Assembly: GCA_035532215.1 (NCBI GenBank)
Contig: DATKRK010000317.1
Span: 1-54,304 of the forward strand
Length of the DNA stretch: 54,304 nt
From: JAICIG01 sp035532215
Lineage (GTDB): Bacteria > Planctomycetota > Planctomycetia > Pirellulales > JAICIG01
Direction: 5' to 3'
Numbering within the stretch: position 1 is the first letter of the stretch; each line of letters begins with the position of its first letter. Below the pieces are notes generated by a model, which did not search any database, had not been told where the DNA came from, and was given only the letters and a program-made list of their open reading frames with translations. Positions 25,901 through 33,537 of this stretch are shown here, in pieces. The position numbers were made by a program, and so were the translations under genes.

Positions 25901-25999
25901 GGCCGGCTTGTCGGCCCCCATTGCGGGCCGCGCGCCGCACGGCGCCAACAGCAGGGCCGCGAGAACGAATTGCAATCGAAAACGCTCGGCAAGCGTCAT
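22961..25999 (-). CDS. PVC-type membrane-bound dehydrogenase with HEAT repeats and cytochrome c
   Basis: A 1012-aa exported protein. The ATG at 25999 has an AGGAAAG ribosome site 5 bases upstream and starts a signal peptide. Domains in order: a beta-propeller dehydrogenase-like domain of about 400 residues ('VNDPVAMCFDEDGRLYVVEM', 'VDGDGRFDKSTVFVDKL', 'TDGDGKADVR', 'HGMSFDDWGRKFVCSNS', 'DGTLYIMDVYREVIEHP'); alpha-helical HEAT repeats of about 350 residues; and a C-terminal cytochrome c with CAACH at about 892-896 and a distal Met in 'SLMPEG'. Planctomycetes carry many such proteins, thought to oxidise sugars or related compounds in the periplasm and pass electrons to the respiratory chain. 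An in-frame palindromic insertion is seen in the HEAT region (24321-24339). Confidence 0.92.
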   Translation of the reverse strand: MTLAERFRLQFVLAALLLAPCGARPAMGADKPAKEPPPEADYSGELPRIPAVEPADALKTFRVQPGFRIEQLAAEPLVNDPVAMCFDEDGRLYVVEMRGYSEEPDDLLSQVRLLEDVDGDGRFDKSTVFVDKLSWPTAVICYGGGVFIGDAPDIFFCKDTDGDGKADVRQKAFTGFGKSNVQGLLNTFAWGLDNRIHGATSSSGGQITPADDPQAAPVTVNGRDFAFDPRTKAFGVTSGGAQHGMSFDDWGRKFVCSNSDHIQQVMFEDRYLARNPYLSSPSPRISIAADGPQAEVFRVSPVEPWRIVRTRLRASGAVPGVVEGGGRPAGYFTGATGVTIYRGDAWPKQPYELAVVGDVGSNLVHRKKLEPNGLEFIARRIDDKSEFVASTDIWFRPAQFANAPDGTLYIMDVYREVIEHPASLPPVIKRHLDLTSGRDRGRIYRVVPDGFEQRKPPRLSGAATAELVATLEHPNAWHRETAARLLFERQDRAAIEPLEKLAAESKSPLGRMHALYALAGLDALQPAVVLRALDDEQPGVREHAIKLAERVLESSPKGRGSNSAEVREKLLAMTDDEDLRVRYQLAFTLGELKDAARLEALAKLARRDAGDRWMRLAIESSLAQGAGQVFAELAADEKFRGSSAGRVLLADLARQTGASNRQAEIAAVLKALGGVPAQEHAAAAAIVRGLSEGLAQRGSPLSEVLASDPGGKAAQVFAELLVAARKAAADAEAPLAARVQAVQTLSLGAFADGQEILAGLLDNRQPQDVQVAALATLARFSEPGVAELVLAAWPTLSPRLRVQAAETLFARPERILALLKAIAAGEVSAGDVDPARLKQLAAHKNEEIRAQAEKLLAGLKLGRRQDVVDAHREVLEMPSDAVRGKLAFKKVCAACHKVGDVGYEIGPNLATIQSRGAEAILVNMLDPSREVNPQFVNYTLVTDDGRTITGMIAAETATSVTLKRAENATDTVLRIDIDELRGTGQSLMPEGVEKQLNKQEMADLIAYLLSLK
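24321..24339. repeat. Palindrome inserted in frame in the PVC dehydrogenase
   Basis: CCTCTCCC-TTT-GGGAGAGG, a perfect 8-bp stem. The arms are identical to the intergenic palindrome at 26217-26235. It encodes 'SSPKGRGSN' on the minus strand, a Gly/Ser-rich loop that interrupts two helices of a HEAT repeat. Confidence 0.8.
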
Positions 26000-26216
26000 G
26001 GTTTCTTTCCTGAAAGACATGGGAAAACTCAGCGGGCGCACGGCCCGAGGCAGGCGGGGATTAAACGAGCGGGGCATATATCGCCGCCGTCGAAGCTTGA
26101 TCGATCGTACCTGCCCAATTCACGGCGAGCAAGTTTTGACGGGCGGTAATCTAAGTGCGATTCCACTGGCACGGTTATCAAAATCTGCTTCCGGGTTTCG
26201 ATTTGCCCTCGCCTAA

Positions 26217-26235
26217 CCTCTCCCAGAGGGAGAGG
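26217..26235. repeat. Intergenic CCTCTCCC palindrome
   Basis: CCTCTCCC-AGA-GGGAGAGG, same arms as at 24321-24339 with a different loop. It lies between the divergent PVC dehydrogenase and glycerol dehydrogenase genes. The rest of 26000-26301 shows nothing definite, though it must hold both promoters. Confidence 0.8.
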
Positions 26236-26301
26236 GATGCGAGGCGCCTTACGCCTTTGCCGCCCGTCCCCTAAAATGACCGCAAGAACTTGGAGGGCGC
26301 T

Positions 26302-27423
26302 ATGCAGCAGACGGCCGTTTTTCCGGGGCGATATGTCCAGTCCGATAATGCTTTGGCGTTGCTGGGCGACGAGATCGCTCGGCTGGGCCGGCACGCATTG
26401 CTGATCGCCGGCGGCTCGGCCGCGCGGTCGATCCTTCCCGAACGCCTGCCGGCCTGGCGAGAAAAGTTCCGCGTCGCCGTCGAGCACTTCGGCGGCGAAT
26501 GCTCGGAGCCGGAGATCGAACGCCTCGAAAAAATCGCGCTCGGCCAAGGTTGCGACGTGGTCATCGGCATGGGCGGCGGCAAGGTGATCGACGCGGCCAA
26601 AGCGGTGGGACACGCGGCGAAAGCCCGCGTGGCCATCGTGCCGACGATCGCCTCGACCGATGCACCGACGAGCGCCGTGGCCGTGATCTACGACGCGGCG
26701 GGCGCGTTTTCCCATTACGAGTTCCTGCCGCGCAATCCGGACCTGGTGCTGATGGATACCTCGGTCATTGCGGCGGCGCCGGTGCGGTTTCTGGTGGCCG
26801 GCATGGGCGACGCGCTGTCGACCTGGTTCGAGGCCGATTCGTGCCGGCAGGCCCAGGCGCCCAACCAGTGCGGCGGCGTCGGCACATTGGCGGGCTACGC
26901 AATCGCTCGGCTCTGCTACGACACGATCCTTGAATACGGCGAAGCGGCGGTGATGGCCTGTCGGATGAAAGTCGTCACGCCCGCGTTGTCGCACGTGGTC
27001 GAAGCCAACACGCTGCACAGCGGCCTGGGGTTCGAGTGCGGCGGCCTGGCCTCGGCCCATTCGATCCACAACGGGCTGACGCAACTGGCCGGCACGCACG
27101 ATTTTTATCACGGCGAGAAGGTGGCCATCGGCGTGCTGGCCGGGCTGTTTCTTGCCGACCGGCCGAAGAGGTTGATCGAAGAAGTTTACAACTTCTGCGA
27201 GAAGGTCGGTTTGCCCACGACCTTGGCCCAGATCGGTTTGCCTGGTGTGACCGATGACGACCTATGGATCGTCGCCCGCCGCGCTTGTGCGGAAGGCGAA
27301 ACGATGCACCACGAGCCATGCCACGTTTCGCCGCAGGCCGTGCTGGCGGCGCTGAAGACGGCCGATGCGTATGGGAAGCGACGCAGGAGTCCAGCCGGCG
27401 CCGAATGCCAAGTGTCATCATGA
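26302..27423 (+). CDS. gldA: Glycerol dehydrogenase family (Fe/Zn alcohol dehydrogenase)
   Basis: A 373-aa NAD-dependent polyol dehydrogenase of the GldA type, converting glycerol to dihydroxyacetone or a similar substrate. The ATG at 26302 has a GGAGGG ribosome site 4 bases before it. Diagnostic stretches: 'VFPGRYVQSDNALALL', the NAD-binding 'IGMGGGKVIDAAKAVG', 'IVPTIASTDAPTSAVAVIYD', and metal ligands in 'GMGDALSTWFEA' (Asp), 'GLASAHSIHNGL' (His) and 'YHGEKVAIG' (His). All are intact. The stop overlaps the ubiX start (ATGA), so it heads a three-gene operon. The real substrate could be another short polyol. Confidence 0.9.
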   Translation: MQQTAVFPGRYVQSDNALALLGDEIARLGRHALLIAGGSAARSILPERLPAWREKFRVAVEHFGGECSEPEIERLEKIALGQGCDVVIGMGGGKVIDAAKAVGHAAKARVAIVPTIASTDAPTSAVAVIYDAAGAFSHYEFLPRNPDLVLMDTSVIAAAPVRFLVAGMGDALSTWFEADSCRQAQAPNQCGGVGTLAGYAIARLCYDTILEYGEAAVMACRMKVVTPALSHVVEANTLHSGLGFECGGLASAHSIHNGLTQLAGTHDFYHGEKVAIGVLAGLFLADRPKRLIEEVYNFCEKVGLPTTLAQIGLPGVTDDDLWIVARRACAEGETMHHEPCHVSPQAVLAALKTADAYGKRRRSPAGAECQVSS

Positions 27424-28031
27424 ACGAACCCCAGAACGAACGCCTGGTCGTCGGCGTCTCCGGCGCCACGGGAATCGTGTATGCCGTGCGGGCGCTCGAA
27501 GTGCTGCGTGCTCTGGGCATCGAAACGCACCTAGTCGTCAGCCGCGCGGCGGACCTGACGCGCGCTTACGAAACGGATCTCAGCAAGGAGGATCTCGCCG
27601 GACTGGCCGACTACGTTTACAACGTCGCGGATGTGGGCGCCCCGATTTCGTCGGGTTCGTTCCTGACGCTCGGCATGCTCATCGCGCCGGCGTCGATGCG
27701 GACGGTCGGCGAGATCGCGACGGGCGTAACCTCGTCGCTGTTGACGCGCGCCGCCGACGTGATGCTCAAAGAGCGCCGCCGTTTGGTGCTGATGGTTCGC
27801 GAGGCGCCGTTGAACTTGATTCACCTGCGCAACATGGCGACCATCACCGAAGCCGGCGGAACCATCTTTCCGCCCGTGCCGAGTTTTTACTGCCGGCCCA
27901 CGACGCTGGAGCAAATCATCGATCAATCGGTCGGCCGGGCCCTCGATCAGTTCGGCATCCACACCGATCTGTTTCCGCGCTGGGGAGAAGAACTCCGCAA
28001 CAAGGTCAACCAGGCAGGCAGGACGACTTAG
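27420..28031 (+). CDS. ubiX: Flavin prenyltransferase UbiX
   Basis: A 203-aa UbiX family protein. It prenylates FMN with dimethylallyl phosphate to make the prFMN cofactor of UbiD-type decarboxylases. Key parts: 'LVVGVSGATGIVYAVRALEVL', 'APISSGSFLTLGMLIAPASM', 'GVTSSLLTRAADVMLKERRRLVLMVREAP' (contiguous, length noted only by its ends), 'NLIHLRNM' and 'PPVPSFYCRP'. The start ATG overlaps the gldA stop. No UbiD partner is present in the window. The following nitroreductase starts at the very next base after its stop codon. Confidence 0.93.
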   Translation: MNEPQNERLVVGVSGATGIVYAVRALEVLRALGIETHLVVSRAADLTRAYETDLSKEDLAGLADYVYNVADVGAPISSGSFLTLGMLIAPASMRTVGEIATGVTSSLLTRAADVMLKERRRLVLMVREAPLNLIHLRNMATITEAGGTIFPPVPSFYCRPTTLEQIIDQSVGRALDQFGIHTDLFPRWGEELRNKVNQAGRTT

Positions 28032-28640
28032 ATGAACGTTCACAAGCAGGCGACTCCCGACCATCCGATTCACGAACTGATTGCGCGGCGCTGGAGCCCC
28101 TATGCGTTTGCCGACCGAGCTGTGTCGGACGACGACTTACGGTCGATTTTCGAGGCGGCGCGTTGGTCGGCCTCTTCGTACAACGAGCAGCCGTGGCGCT
28201 ACATCGTGGCGACGAAAGCCAACCCGGCCGAATTCGGGCGGCTGCACGCCTGCCTCGTTGAAGGGAATCAACCCTGGACAAAGGCGGCGCCGGTGCTCGC
28301 GCTGGGCTGCACCGTTTTGAATTTCGCCGCCAACGGCAAGCCGAACGCCGCCTCCGTCCACGATCTCGGCCTGGCCAGCGCCACGCTCACGTTCGAGGCG
28401 ACCGTCCGCGGGCTGTTCGTGCATCAGATGATCGGCATTCTGCCCGACAAGGCCCGCGAAACTTACAACATTCCCGAAGAGGTGCAGCCTCTGACCGCTC
28501 TGGCGATCGGCTATCTTGCCGATCCGAGCGTGCTCGCCGAGCAATACCGCCAGCGCGACTTGGCGCCGCGGCCGCGGAAGAAGCTGGCCGAATTCGTCTT
28601 CAGCGGAACGTGGGCGGCGCCGGCGGAACTGGCGAAGTAG
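28032..28640 (+). CDS. Nitroreductase family flavoprotein
   Basis: A 202-aa FMN-dependent oxidoreductase. Visible motifs: 'IARRWSPYAFADRAVSDDDL' at the N-terminus, the FMN-binding 'FEAARWSASSYNEQPWRYIV', 'VHDLGLASATLTFEATVRGL', 'GILPDKARETYNIPEEVQPL', and 'LTALAIGYLAD'. The length fits the family. The gene begins immediately after the ubiX stop codon with no spacer, which implies translational coupling and membership in the gldA-ubiX operon. Family members reduce nitro groups, quinones or flavins; the substrate here is not predictable. Confidence 0.88.
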   Translation: MNVHKQATPDHPIHELIARRWSPYAFADRAVSDDDLRSIFEAARWSASSYNEQPWRYIVATKANPAEFGRLHACLVEGNQPWTKAAPVLALGCTVLNFAANGKPNAASVHDLGLASATLTFEATVRGLFVHQMIGILPDKARETYNIPEEVQPLTALAIGYLADPSVLAEQYRQRDLAPRPRKKLAEFVFSGTWAAPAELAK

Positions 28641-28731
28641 CCTATGCGACGCGTGTTGGGCTTGGGGAACGAATCCTAGCTGTCAAGCGTGATGAGACAG
28701 TTGCTCGCCGACAATGGCAGCCGACATTTGA

Positions 28732-28869
28732 ATCACGAAAACGCGAAAGAGCGAAAACACGAAAGGACCGGGCCAGAGTCGAACTAGAAACGGCTTTCAG
28801 CGGTGCTTTTTTTGTTGCCTTTAACCAGTCTTGCCTTTTCGTGTTTTCGCCCTTTCGCGTTTTCGTGAT
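28732..28869. terminator. Long inverted repeat between convergent genes
   Basis: Arms of 34 and 35 bp (28732-28765 and 28835-28869) differ by one substitution and one indel. Each is built of the alternating words CGAAAACG/CGAAAG. The element lies between the 3' ends of the nitroreductase and CinA-NadD genes and could stop transcripts from both sides. Confidence 0.7.
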
Positions 28870-28878
28870 CTTCCGGCG

Positions 28879-30060
28879 TCAGGCATCATCATCTTGCGCC
28901 GAAGCCCGGCGAAGTTCGGTCGACGATATGTCGGCTCGAAACGCCGCCTCGGGCACTTCATCGCAAAGGCGCCGCAACGCCTCGGGCAACTCCAGGTCGC
29001 CGAGCGCGGCGTAGCCGCCGGCCAGTTGGCGGCCGAAGACCAGAAACCGGCATTGCTGCGCGGCCAGCCGTTCGATCGCTTCGCGGCAGGCCGTTTCGCT
29101 GGCGTAGTATTTTGCCTCGGCGATGCGGGCGATCGTGTCGGCGCCGACCAAAAACGTTACCGGTGCGAAGATCGCCGCTTTTTCCACGAAGGTCGCGGCC
29201 GTGGTGAACCAAAGTTTCTCGCTCGGGCCGAATTGCTCCGCCCGCCGCTGCATTTCCAGAAAGTCGAGCGGCGGCTTGTCGACGTTGACGATGGAGATCT
29301 CGAATTCCACCGGAAGTTTCAGCCGTTCGGCCGCGACTCGGGCCATCCGCTGGTGGCCATCGTGCAACGGATTGAACGCGCCGGCGAAGATCACGCGGCG
29401 CCGACGTTGCGCTGCTTCGCCAGGCAACGGAATTAACTCGCCTTGTGTGTCGGCGCAAGCGATCCGACCGGCTAATAAATCCTGCCACGCCAGAGGGGCT
29501 TCGGCGCGAGCCGAGACGATCTGCCCGGCGGGAGTCAAGGAAAGATCGAGCCGTTCGTCGAGCCCGCACGCTTCGGCGATCAGATTGAGCACGACCGCCG
29601 CCGCAAGCTGCTCTTCTTCCAAGCGGCTGCGGAGTCCTTTGGTCAGTTCGAGCGATTCGACCAGGGTGAGCGATGCGGTCTGCAAGGCCGCGTGCAGCCG
29701 GTGCGCGCCGCGCTTCGGCCGGTCGCTGGCCAGACTGGCGGTGCAGCCCACTCCCGCCAACGCACGCGGCGGCGAAGTTGCACTCGCCGGCTCGGCGAAT
29801 CGAATCGCCCGCTGGTAGGCCGCCATCGCCATGGCGCGGGCCGTTCGATCGTCGCAGAAATGTTCGGGCGTCGCGCCAAGCCAATCCGTCAAGGCGGCGG
29901 CCGAATAGGGTACGACCGCTTCGAGGACGGTGCGCGAAGCGCCGGGAACTTCGAGCAAGGCCGAGACCGCCCGGCTGCCGCCCCCCGTGACTGCCAGCAC
30001 CAGTTCGAGCGGCGCCGCGTGAATGGCGCGAATGAATTCTTCCGACGCTTCAGCAGGCAT
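28879..30060 (-). CDS. CinA-C-like / nucleotidyltransferase (NadD-like) fusion
   Basis: A 393-aa two-domain protein. Residues about 5-160 resemble the CinA C-terminal (NMN deamidase, PncC) domain: 'LAVTGGGSRAVSALLEVPGA', 'VVPYSAAALTDWLG', 'GVGCTASLASDRPKRGAHRL'. Residues about 222-385 are a cytidylyltransferase-like fold with 'VIFAGAFNPLHDGHQRMA' (the HxGH motif at 233-236) and the C-terminal 'ISSTELRR'. In PncC the first motif is SCTGG with a catalytic Ser; here it reads AVTGG, so the deamidase activity is doubtful. The second domain looks complete and may adenylylate (N)aMN. It lies just downstream of an RmlD-like gene on the same strand. A longer upstream frame (to 30921) overlaps that gene and is not real. 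Confidence 0.82.
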   Translation of the reverse strand: MPAEASEEFIRAIHAAPLELVLAVTGGGSRAVSALLEVPGASRTVLEAVVPYSAAALTDWLGATPEHFCDDRTARAMAMAAYQRAIRFAEPASATSPPRALAGVGCTASLASDRPKRGAHRLHAALQTASLTLVESLELTKGLRSRLEEEQLAAAVVLNLIAEACGLDERLDLSLTPAGQIVSARAEAPLAWQDLLAGRIACADTQGELIPLPGEAAQRRRRVIFAGAFNPLHDGHQRMARVAAERLKLPVEFEISIVNVDKPPLDFLEMQRRAEQFGPSEKLWFTTAATFVEKAAIFAPVTFLVGADTIARIAEAKYYASETACREAIERLAAQQCRFLVFGRQLAGGYAALGDLELPEALRRLCDEVPEAAFRADISSTELRRASAQDDDA

Positions 30061-30080
30061 GGCTGCGACTCCGCGGGAAT

Positions 30081-31085
30081 TCAGTCTCGGCGAGCTGGAT
30101 TGCGATAGAGAATCTCCGCCAACAGCGCGAGCGAGCCGCGTTCGCCCGGCTTGCGCTCGAAATGCCACTCGCGGTGCGTGGGCACGAATTCCTCGTTGAA
30201 CGGCCAGGGATCGAACGGCGGGTAGCCGAGGGCCGCGGCCAGCTTGCTCGAATCCATCGAAACGTCGCCGGCCCGCGGCGGGATCGGCCCGGCGGCGTGT
30301 CGCGGGCAGCCCATCAGGTGCTCGGGCGCGTAGCCGCCGACGCGGTTGATGACCTGCGCGATTTCGTACAAGCTCATCCGCCGGGGGGCGCCGGCATGAA
30401 ACAGCCCGCTCAACGGCCGCGACAGCACCGCGTCGTAAAGCTCGTTCAGGCAGTCGGTGTAGGTCGGCGTGCGAATTTCGTCGAAGTAGAGCGTGGCGGG
30501 CTTCGACTTCTTGAAGCGAGACTGAATCCAATCGATCGCCCCAGCGTGGCCGTTGGAGCTGACGCCCATCGGCAGCGAGATGCGCAAGGTGCACGCCGTG
30601 GGCGCTTCGCTCAGCAGCAACTGCTCGGCCGCCACCATCGTTTTGCCGTACACGGTGACCGGGTCGGTCGGATCGTCTTCCAAGTGCCCGCCGCCGGCGG
30701 TTCCCGAGAACACGAGATCGACCGACAAGTGAACCAGCCGCACCTCGGCCGAGCCGATCACGTTCAGCAGATTGCGAACCCCCTCGACGTTGATTCGCCA
30801 GGCCAGTTCGGGATCCAATTCGCAGGCCCGCAAGGCACAATTGCCGGCGCAATCGAGCACGCTGGCGAATTGATGCTCGTCGAACAGCCGCTTCAGGCCG
30901 TCGTGGTCTTCGGCGTTGCAAGCCACGATGCCGTCGCCCGAGAGGCGAAAGTTATCGACCTGTCGAATGCCGACGACCTGGCCCGGATAGCGCGAGCGAG
31001 AATGGGCGAACGCATTGTAACCGGCCACTCCTGCGATGCCGGTAATCAACAGCGGCAAGGGAGGCTGGCGGGCGGGAAGCAACAT
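30081..31085 (-). CDS. RmlD-like NAD(P)-dependent sugar reductase
   Basis: A 334-aa extended short-chain dehydrogenase related to dTDP-4-dehydrorhamnose reductase. The N-terminal Rossmann motif is 'LLITGIAGVAGYNAFAHS', followed by 'VLDCAGNCALRACELDPELA', 'WRINVEGVRNLLNV', 'VRLVHLSVDLVFSG' (Ser of the triad), 'VTVYGKTMVAAEQLLL' (YxxxK), 'LRISLPMG' and 'TYTDCLNELYDAVLS'. The triad is complete. It probably reduces or epimerises a nucleotide-sugar for surface polysaccharide. The downstream CinA-NadD fusion begins 21 bp past its stop, so the two probably share a transcript. Confidence 0.83.
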   Translation of the reverse strand: MLLPARQPPLPLLITGIAGVAGYNAFAHSRSRYPGQVVGIRQVDNFRLSGDGIVACNAEDHDGLKRLFDEHQFASVLDCAGNCALRACELDPELAWRINVEGVRNLLNVIGSAEVRLVHLSVDLVFSGTAGGGHLEDDPTDPVTVYGKTMVAAEQLLLSEAPTACTLRISLPMGVSSNGHAGAIDWIQSRFKKSKPATLYFDEIRTPTYTDCLNELYDAVLSRPLSGLFHAGAPRRMSLYEIAQVINRVGGYAPEHLMGCPRHAAGPIPPRAGDVSMDSSKLAAALGYPPFDPWPFNEEFVPTHREWHFERKPGERGSLALLAEILYRNPARRD

Positions 31086-31160
31086 TGTAAGGGAAAAACG
31101 GAGAGTGTGAGGCGCCGGCGTTTGTGCCTAATGTTCCATCAAACTTGATTTGATGGGTGG

Positions 31161-31188
31161 CTGGGGCCGAGCCTTGGCGAAGCCCCAG
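31161..31188. repeat. CTGGGGC/GCCCCAG hairpin
   Basis: Perfect 7-bp arms CTGGGGC (31161-31167) and GCCCCAG (31182-31188) in the gap between the DUF11 gene stop and the RmlD-like gene start. One of the window's short palindromes. The rest of 31086-31308 shows nothing definite. Confidence 0.5.
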
Positions 31189-31308
31189 GTCGCTGGAAAG
31201 CCCCGCTGCCGCCAGGCAACCCGACTACTAGTAATCAACAAACCACTAGGCTACCTGCCCCACTGCCGCCCGCCAAGAGGAACGGCAGCCGGGTTGTGTC
31301 CTCACCGC

Positions 31309-33537
31309 TCACTCGTCGGCATACACGCGGGTGCTTTCTTCCTTGGTGACGGGCGTTTCCATCTCGTCGGTCTTGAGCTGAATCTGCACTCTCAGATCGC
31401 CCGGCCGCAAGCCTTGCACGCGCAGTCGATAGGTGGTGTCGGCCTTGGGCGCCAGCCGAGCCAGCGGTTCGAACTCGACGGCCTGACCGTCGACGGAGTA
31501 ACGCACGGGGCCCTGGGCGTCGAGGGGCTTCAATTCCGCCGGCAATTCGGCCCGCAGTTGAATGTTGGTGGCGACCTTCGAACCTTGGTTCACGACGCGG
31601 ATTTCGTAAGTCGTTTCTCCGCCGACCTCGATCGGGTCGGCCGCGTCGACCACCTGGAACAAAATCGCGGCCACGCCTTCGATCTGGATCGTCTCTTGCT
31701 GTTCGGCCGAAAGGCCGCGTTCGGCCGTGCCTTCGAGACGCAACATTTGTTCGCCCGGTTCGACCGGCAGCATGGTCAGCGTGACTTGGCCTGTCTGGTT
31801 GGGCGGCAGTTCTTCCAGCAGCCAATGCACCGATTGGGTTTGCGGATCGTAATGTCCCGCGTTGTTGGCCTCGACGAATTCCAGCCCCTTGGGCAAGTGC
31901 GCGACCAACTCGACTTCCTTGGCCGGGGCCGTGCCGGGGTTGCTGACCCGCATCGTATAGGTCGCCCGCCGCTCCAAGTAGCGCCGCTTCGGGCCTTCGA
32001 GAGCGACTTCGAGCTTCGGCGCCACGACCATGAGTTCGGTTTCTCGCTCGGCGGTAAGTTGAGCGTCGGCGCGGGCCAGCAAACGGTTCACGGCCGCTCC
32101 GCCCTGGACCGCCTTGAGCGTCAACTCGAGCTTCCGCGTTTCGCCCGGCTTGAGATCGCCGATTTCGTATTCCAACTCGGGACCGGCCGGATGCGAGAAC
32201 GCACCGGGAATGCTCTCCGACAGCACAACGTCGGTCGCCTTCCCAGTGCCGGGATTGGCGACGGTGATCGAAAGCTTGGCGTCTTCGCCGACCAGCACTT
32301 CGCGCGGCGCTTGCACGTCGAGCGTCAATTGGGGCCGAGTGCAAATCGTGCGGGCCGAGGCTTCGCTGGCGAAATGGACCGTGGCCACGCTGCCGATCTC
32401 ACCTTCCGCGAGCGGCATGACCTCCAGCGAGACTTTGGTTTCCTCGCCCGGCTGCAAGGCGCCGATCGCCCACACGACTTCGCCCGCCTCGGCTTGCGTG
32501 GCGGGCGGATCGGCGCTGAGCATCCGCGTGCCTTGCGGAATTTGCTCGTAGATTTCGACTCCTTGAGCGGCGACCTGGCCCGCATTGCGCACGCGGATTT
32601 CGAAAATCGCCGGCTTGCCGACTTGGATTTCCTCGGGCGCGATTTTTTCGAGCGTCAAGGATGGAGTCTGCGGGCCCTCTAAGTGCTTGCCGCCCGGCTT
32701 TCCACGACCTTCGTCGCCCGCCAATTCGCCTCCCGCCAAAGGCCGCTCGGCGCTCGATTGGCGAGAAGTTCGAAAGCCGCCGTTTGCCGTCCGTTCCGGA
32801 ATCGCATCGGCCGCAGGCAATTCCTCGACAAGCTGCTCGCGTTCGTCAGGGGCCCTCAGATCGTTACCCGGGCGGTCGTCGCGCTCGGCGCCGAAGAAGC
32901 CGGCCGGGGAACGTTCGTTCGGCGCTTCCGCGGCGACGACTTTGTTCGTTACCTTCTTTTTCGAATTCTTTAACGGAGCCGGCGGCGGTTCGTCGCGAAT
33001 GGAACCTGGCGCGTAGCGGTCTTCGGCTTCGTTAGCGGCGACCAATTGCACCTTTGCACCTTCGGCGCCGAATGCCGGGCCGCTCGCCGCGCCGCCCGCT
33101 GTTGAATCGCCGGCGAACGGATTGCGCACCTCGCCGGCTGGCGCTCGTCGCGCATCGGCCAAGCCTCGCACGGCTGCGGCGTCGGGGAAATTGTCAGCGG
33201 GCGGTTCGGCTTGCCCTGGGGGCGCCTCAGCGGCGTTGAATTCTTCTGGCGGGGTCGAGTCGGCCGCATCCCGGTAGCGATCGGCGTACCGGTCGTCGCT
33301 GGGACGGCGCAAAAACGGATCGGCAGCGGGGCGTTGCGGCGCGGCGCCGGCCGGTTTTTCCGTACGGAGGCTGTTCTTCTTCGTCTTGACGGTTGATTTG
33401 GCGGCGACGGGTTCGACCCGCGCTCGCGGCTCTTGGGCCTCGGCGCGAGACAAACTGCGTTGCGCTTGCACGATTGCCGCCGTGCCGACGGCCAACACGC
33501 CGATCAAGGCCGACAAGCGGAACAATAACCGCTTCAT
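31309..33537 (-). CDS. DUF11-repeat envelope protein
   Basis: A 742-aa exported protein. The ATG at 33537 has GGAGAAG upstream and starts a signal peptide (MKRLLFRLSALIGVLAVGTA). Residues about 27-300 are a disordered, charged, Pro/Ala-rich region. The C-terminal part has four or five immunoglobulin-like DUF11 repeats: 'APEEIQVGKPAIFEIRVRNA', 'PREVLVGEDAKLSITVANPG', 'PKRRYLERRATYTMRVSNPG', 'DPIEVGGETTYEIRVVNQGS'. Each contains the typical 'VxNxGxxxAxxVxLxExxP' pattern. Such proteins are thought to act in the cell wall or S-layer of planctomycetes. No catalytic motif. It has no close operon neighbour. Confidence 0.85.
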   Translation of the reverse strand: MKRLLFRLSALIGVLAVGTAAIVQAQRSLSRAEAQEPRARVEPVAAKSTVKTKKNSLRTEKPAGAAPQRPAADPFLRRPSDDRYADRYRDAADSTPPEEFNAAEAPPGQAEPPADNFPDAAAVRGLADARRAPAGEVRNPFAGDSTAGGAASGPAFGAEGAKVQLVAANEAEDRYAPGSIRDEPPPAPLKNSKKKVTNKVVAAEAPNERSPAGFFGAERDDRPGNDLRAPDEREQLVEELPAADAIPERTANGGFRTSRQSSAERPLAGGELAGDEGRGKPGGKHLEGPQTPSLTLEKIAPEEIQVGKPAIFEIRVRNAGQVAAQGVEIYEQIPQGTRMLSADPPATQAEAGEVVWAIGALQPGEETKVSLEVMPLAEGEIGSVATVHFASEASARTICTRPQLTLDVQAPREVLVGEDAKLSITVANPGTGKATDVVLSESIPGAFSHPAGPELEYEIGDLKPGETRKLELTLKAVQGGAAVNRLLARADAQLTAERETELMVVAPKLEVALEGPKRRYLERRATYTMRVSNPGTAPAKEVELVAHLPKGLEFVEANNAGHYDPQTQSVHWLLEELPPNQTGQVTLTMLPVEPGEQMLRLEGTAERGLSAEQQETIQIEGVAAILFQVVDAADPIEVGGETTYEIRVVNQGSKVATNIQLRAELPAELKPLDAQGPVRYSVDGQAVEFEPLARLAPKADTTYRLRVQGLRPGDLRVQIQLKTDEMETPVTKEESTRVYADE

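Noticed and set aside
24128..26149. A 673-codon open frame antisense to the PVC dehydrogenase
   Set aside because: Same reasoning: biased composition, no motifs, fully covered by a gene with a signal peptide, propeller and cytochrome c motif.
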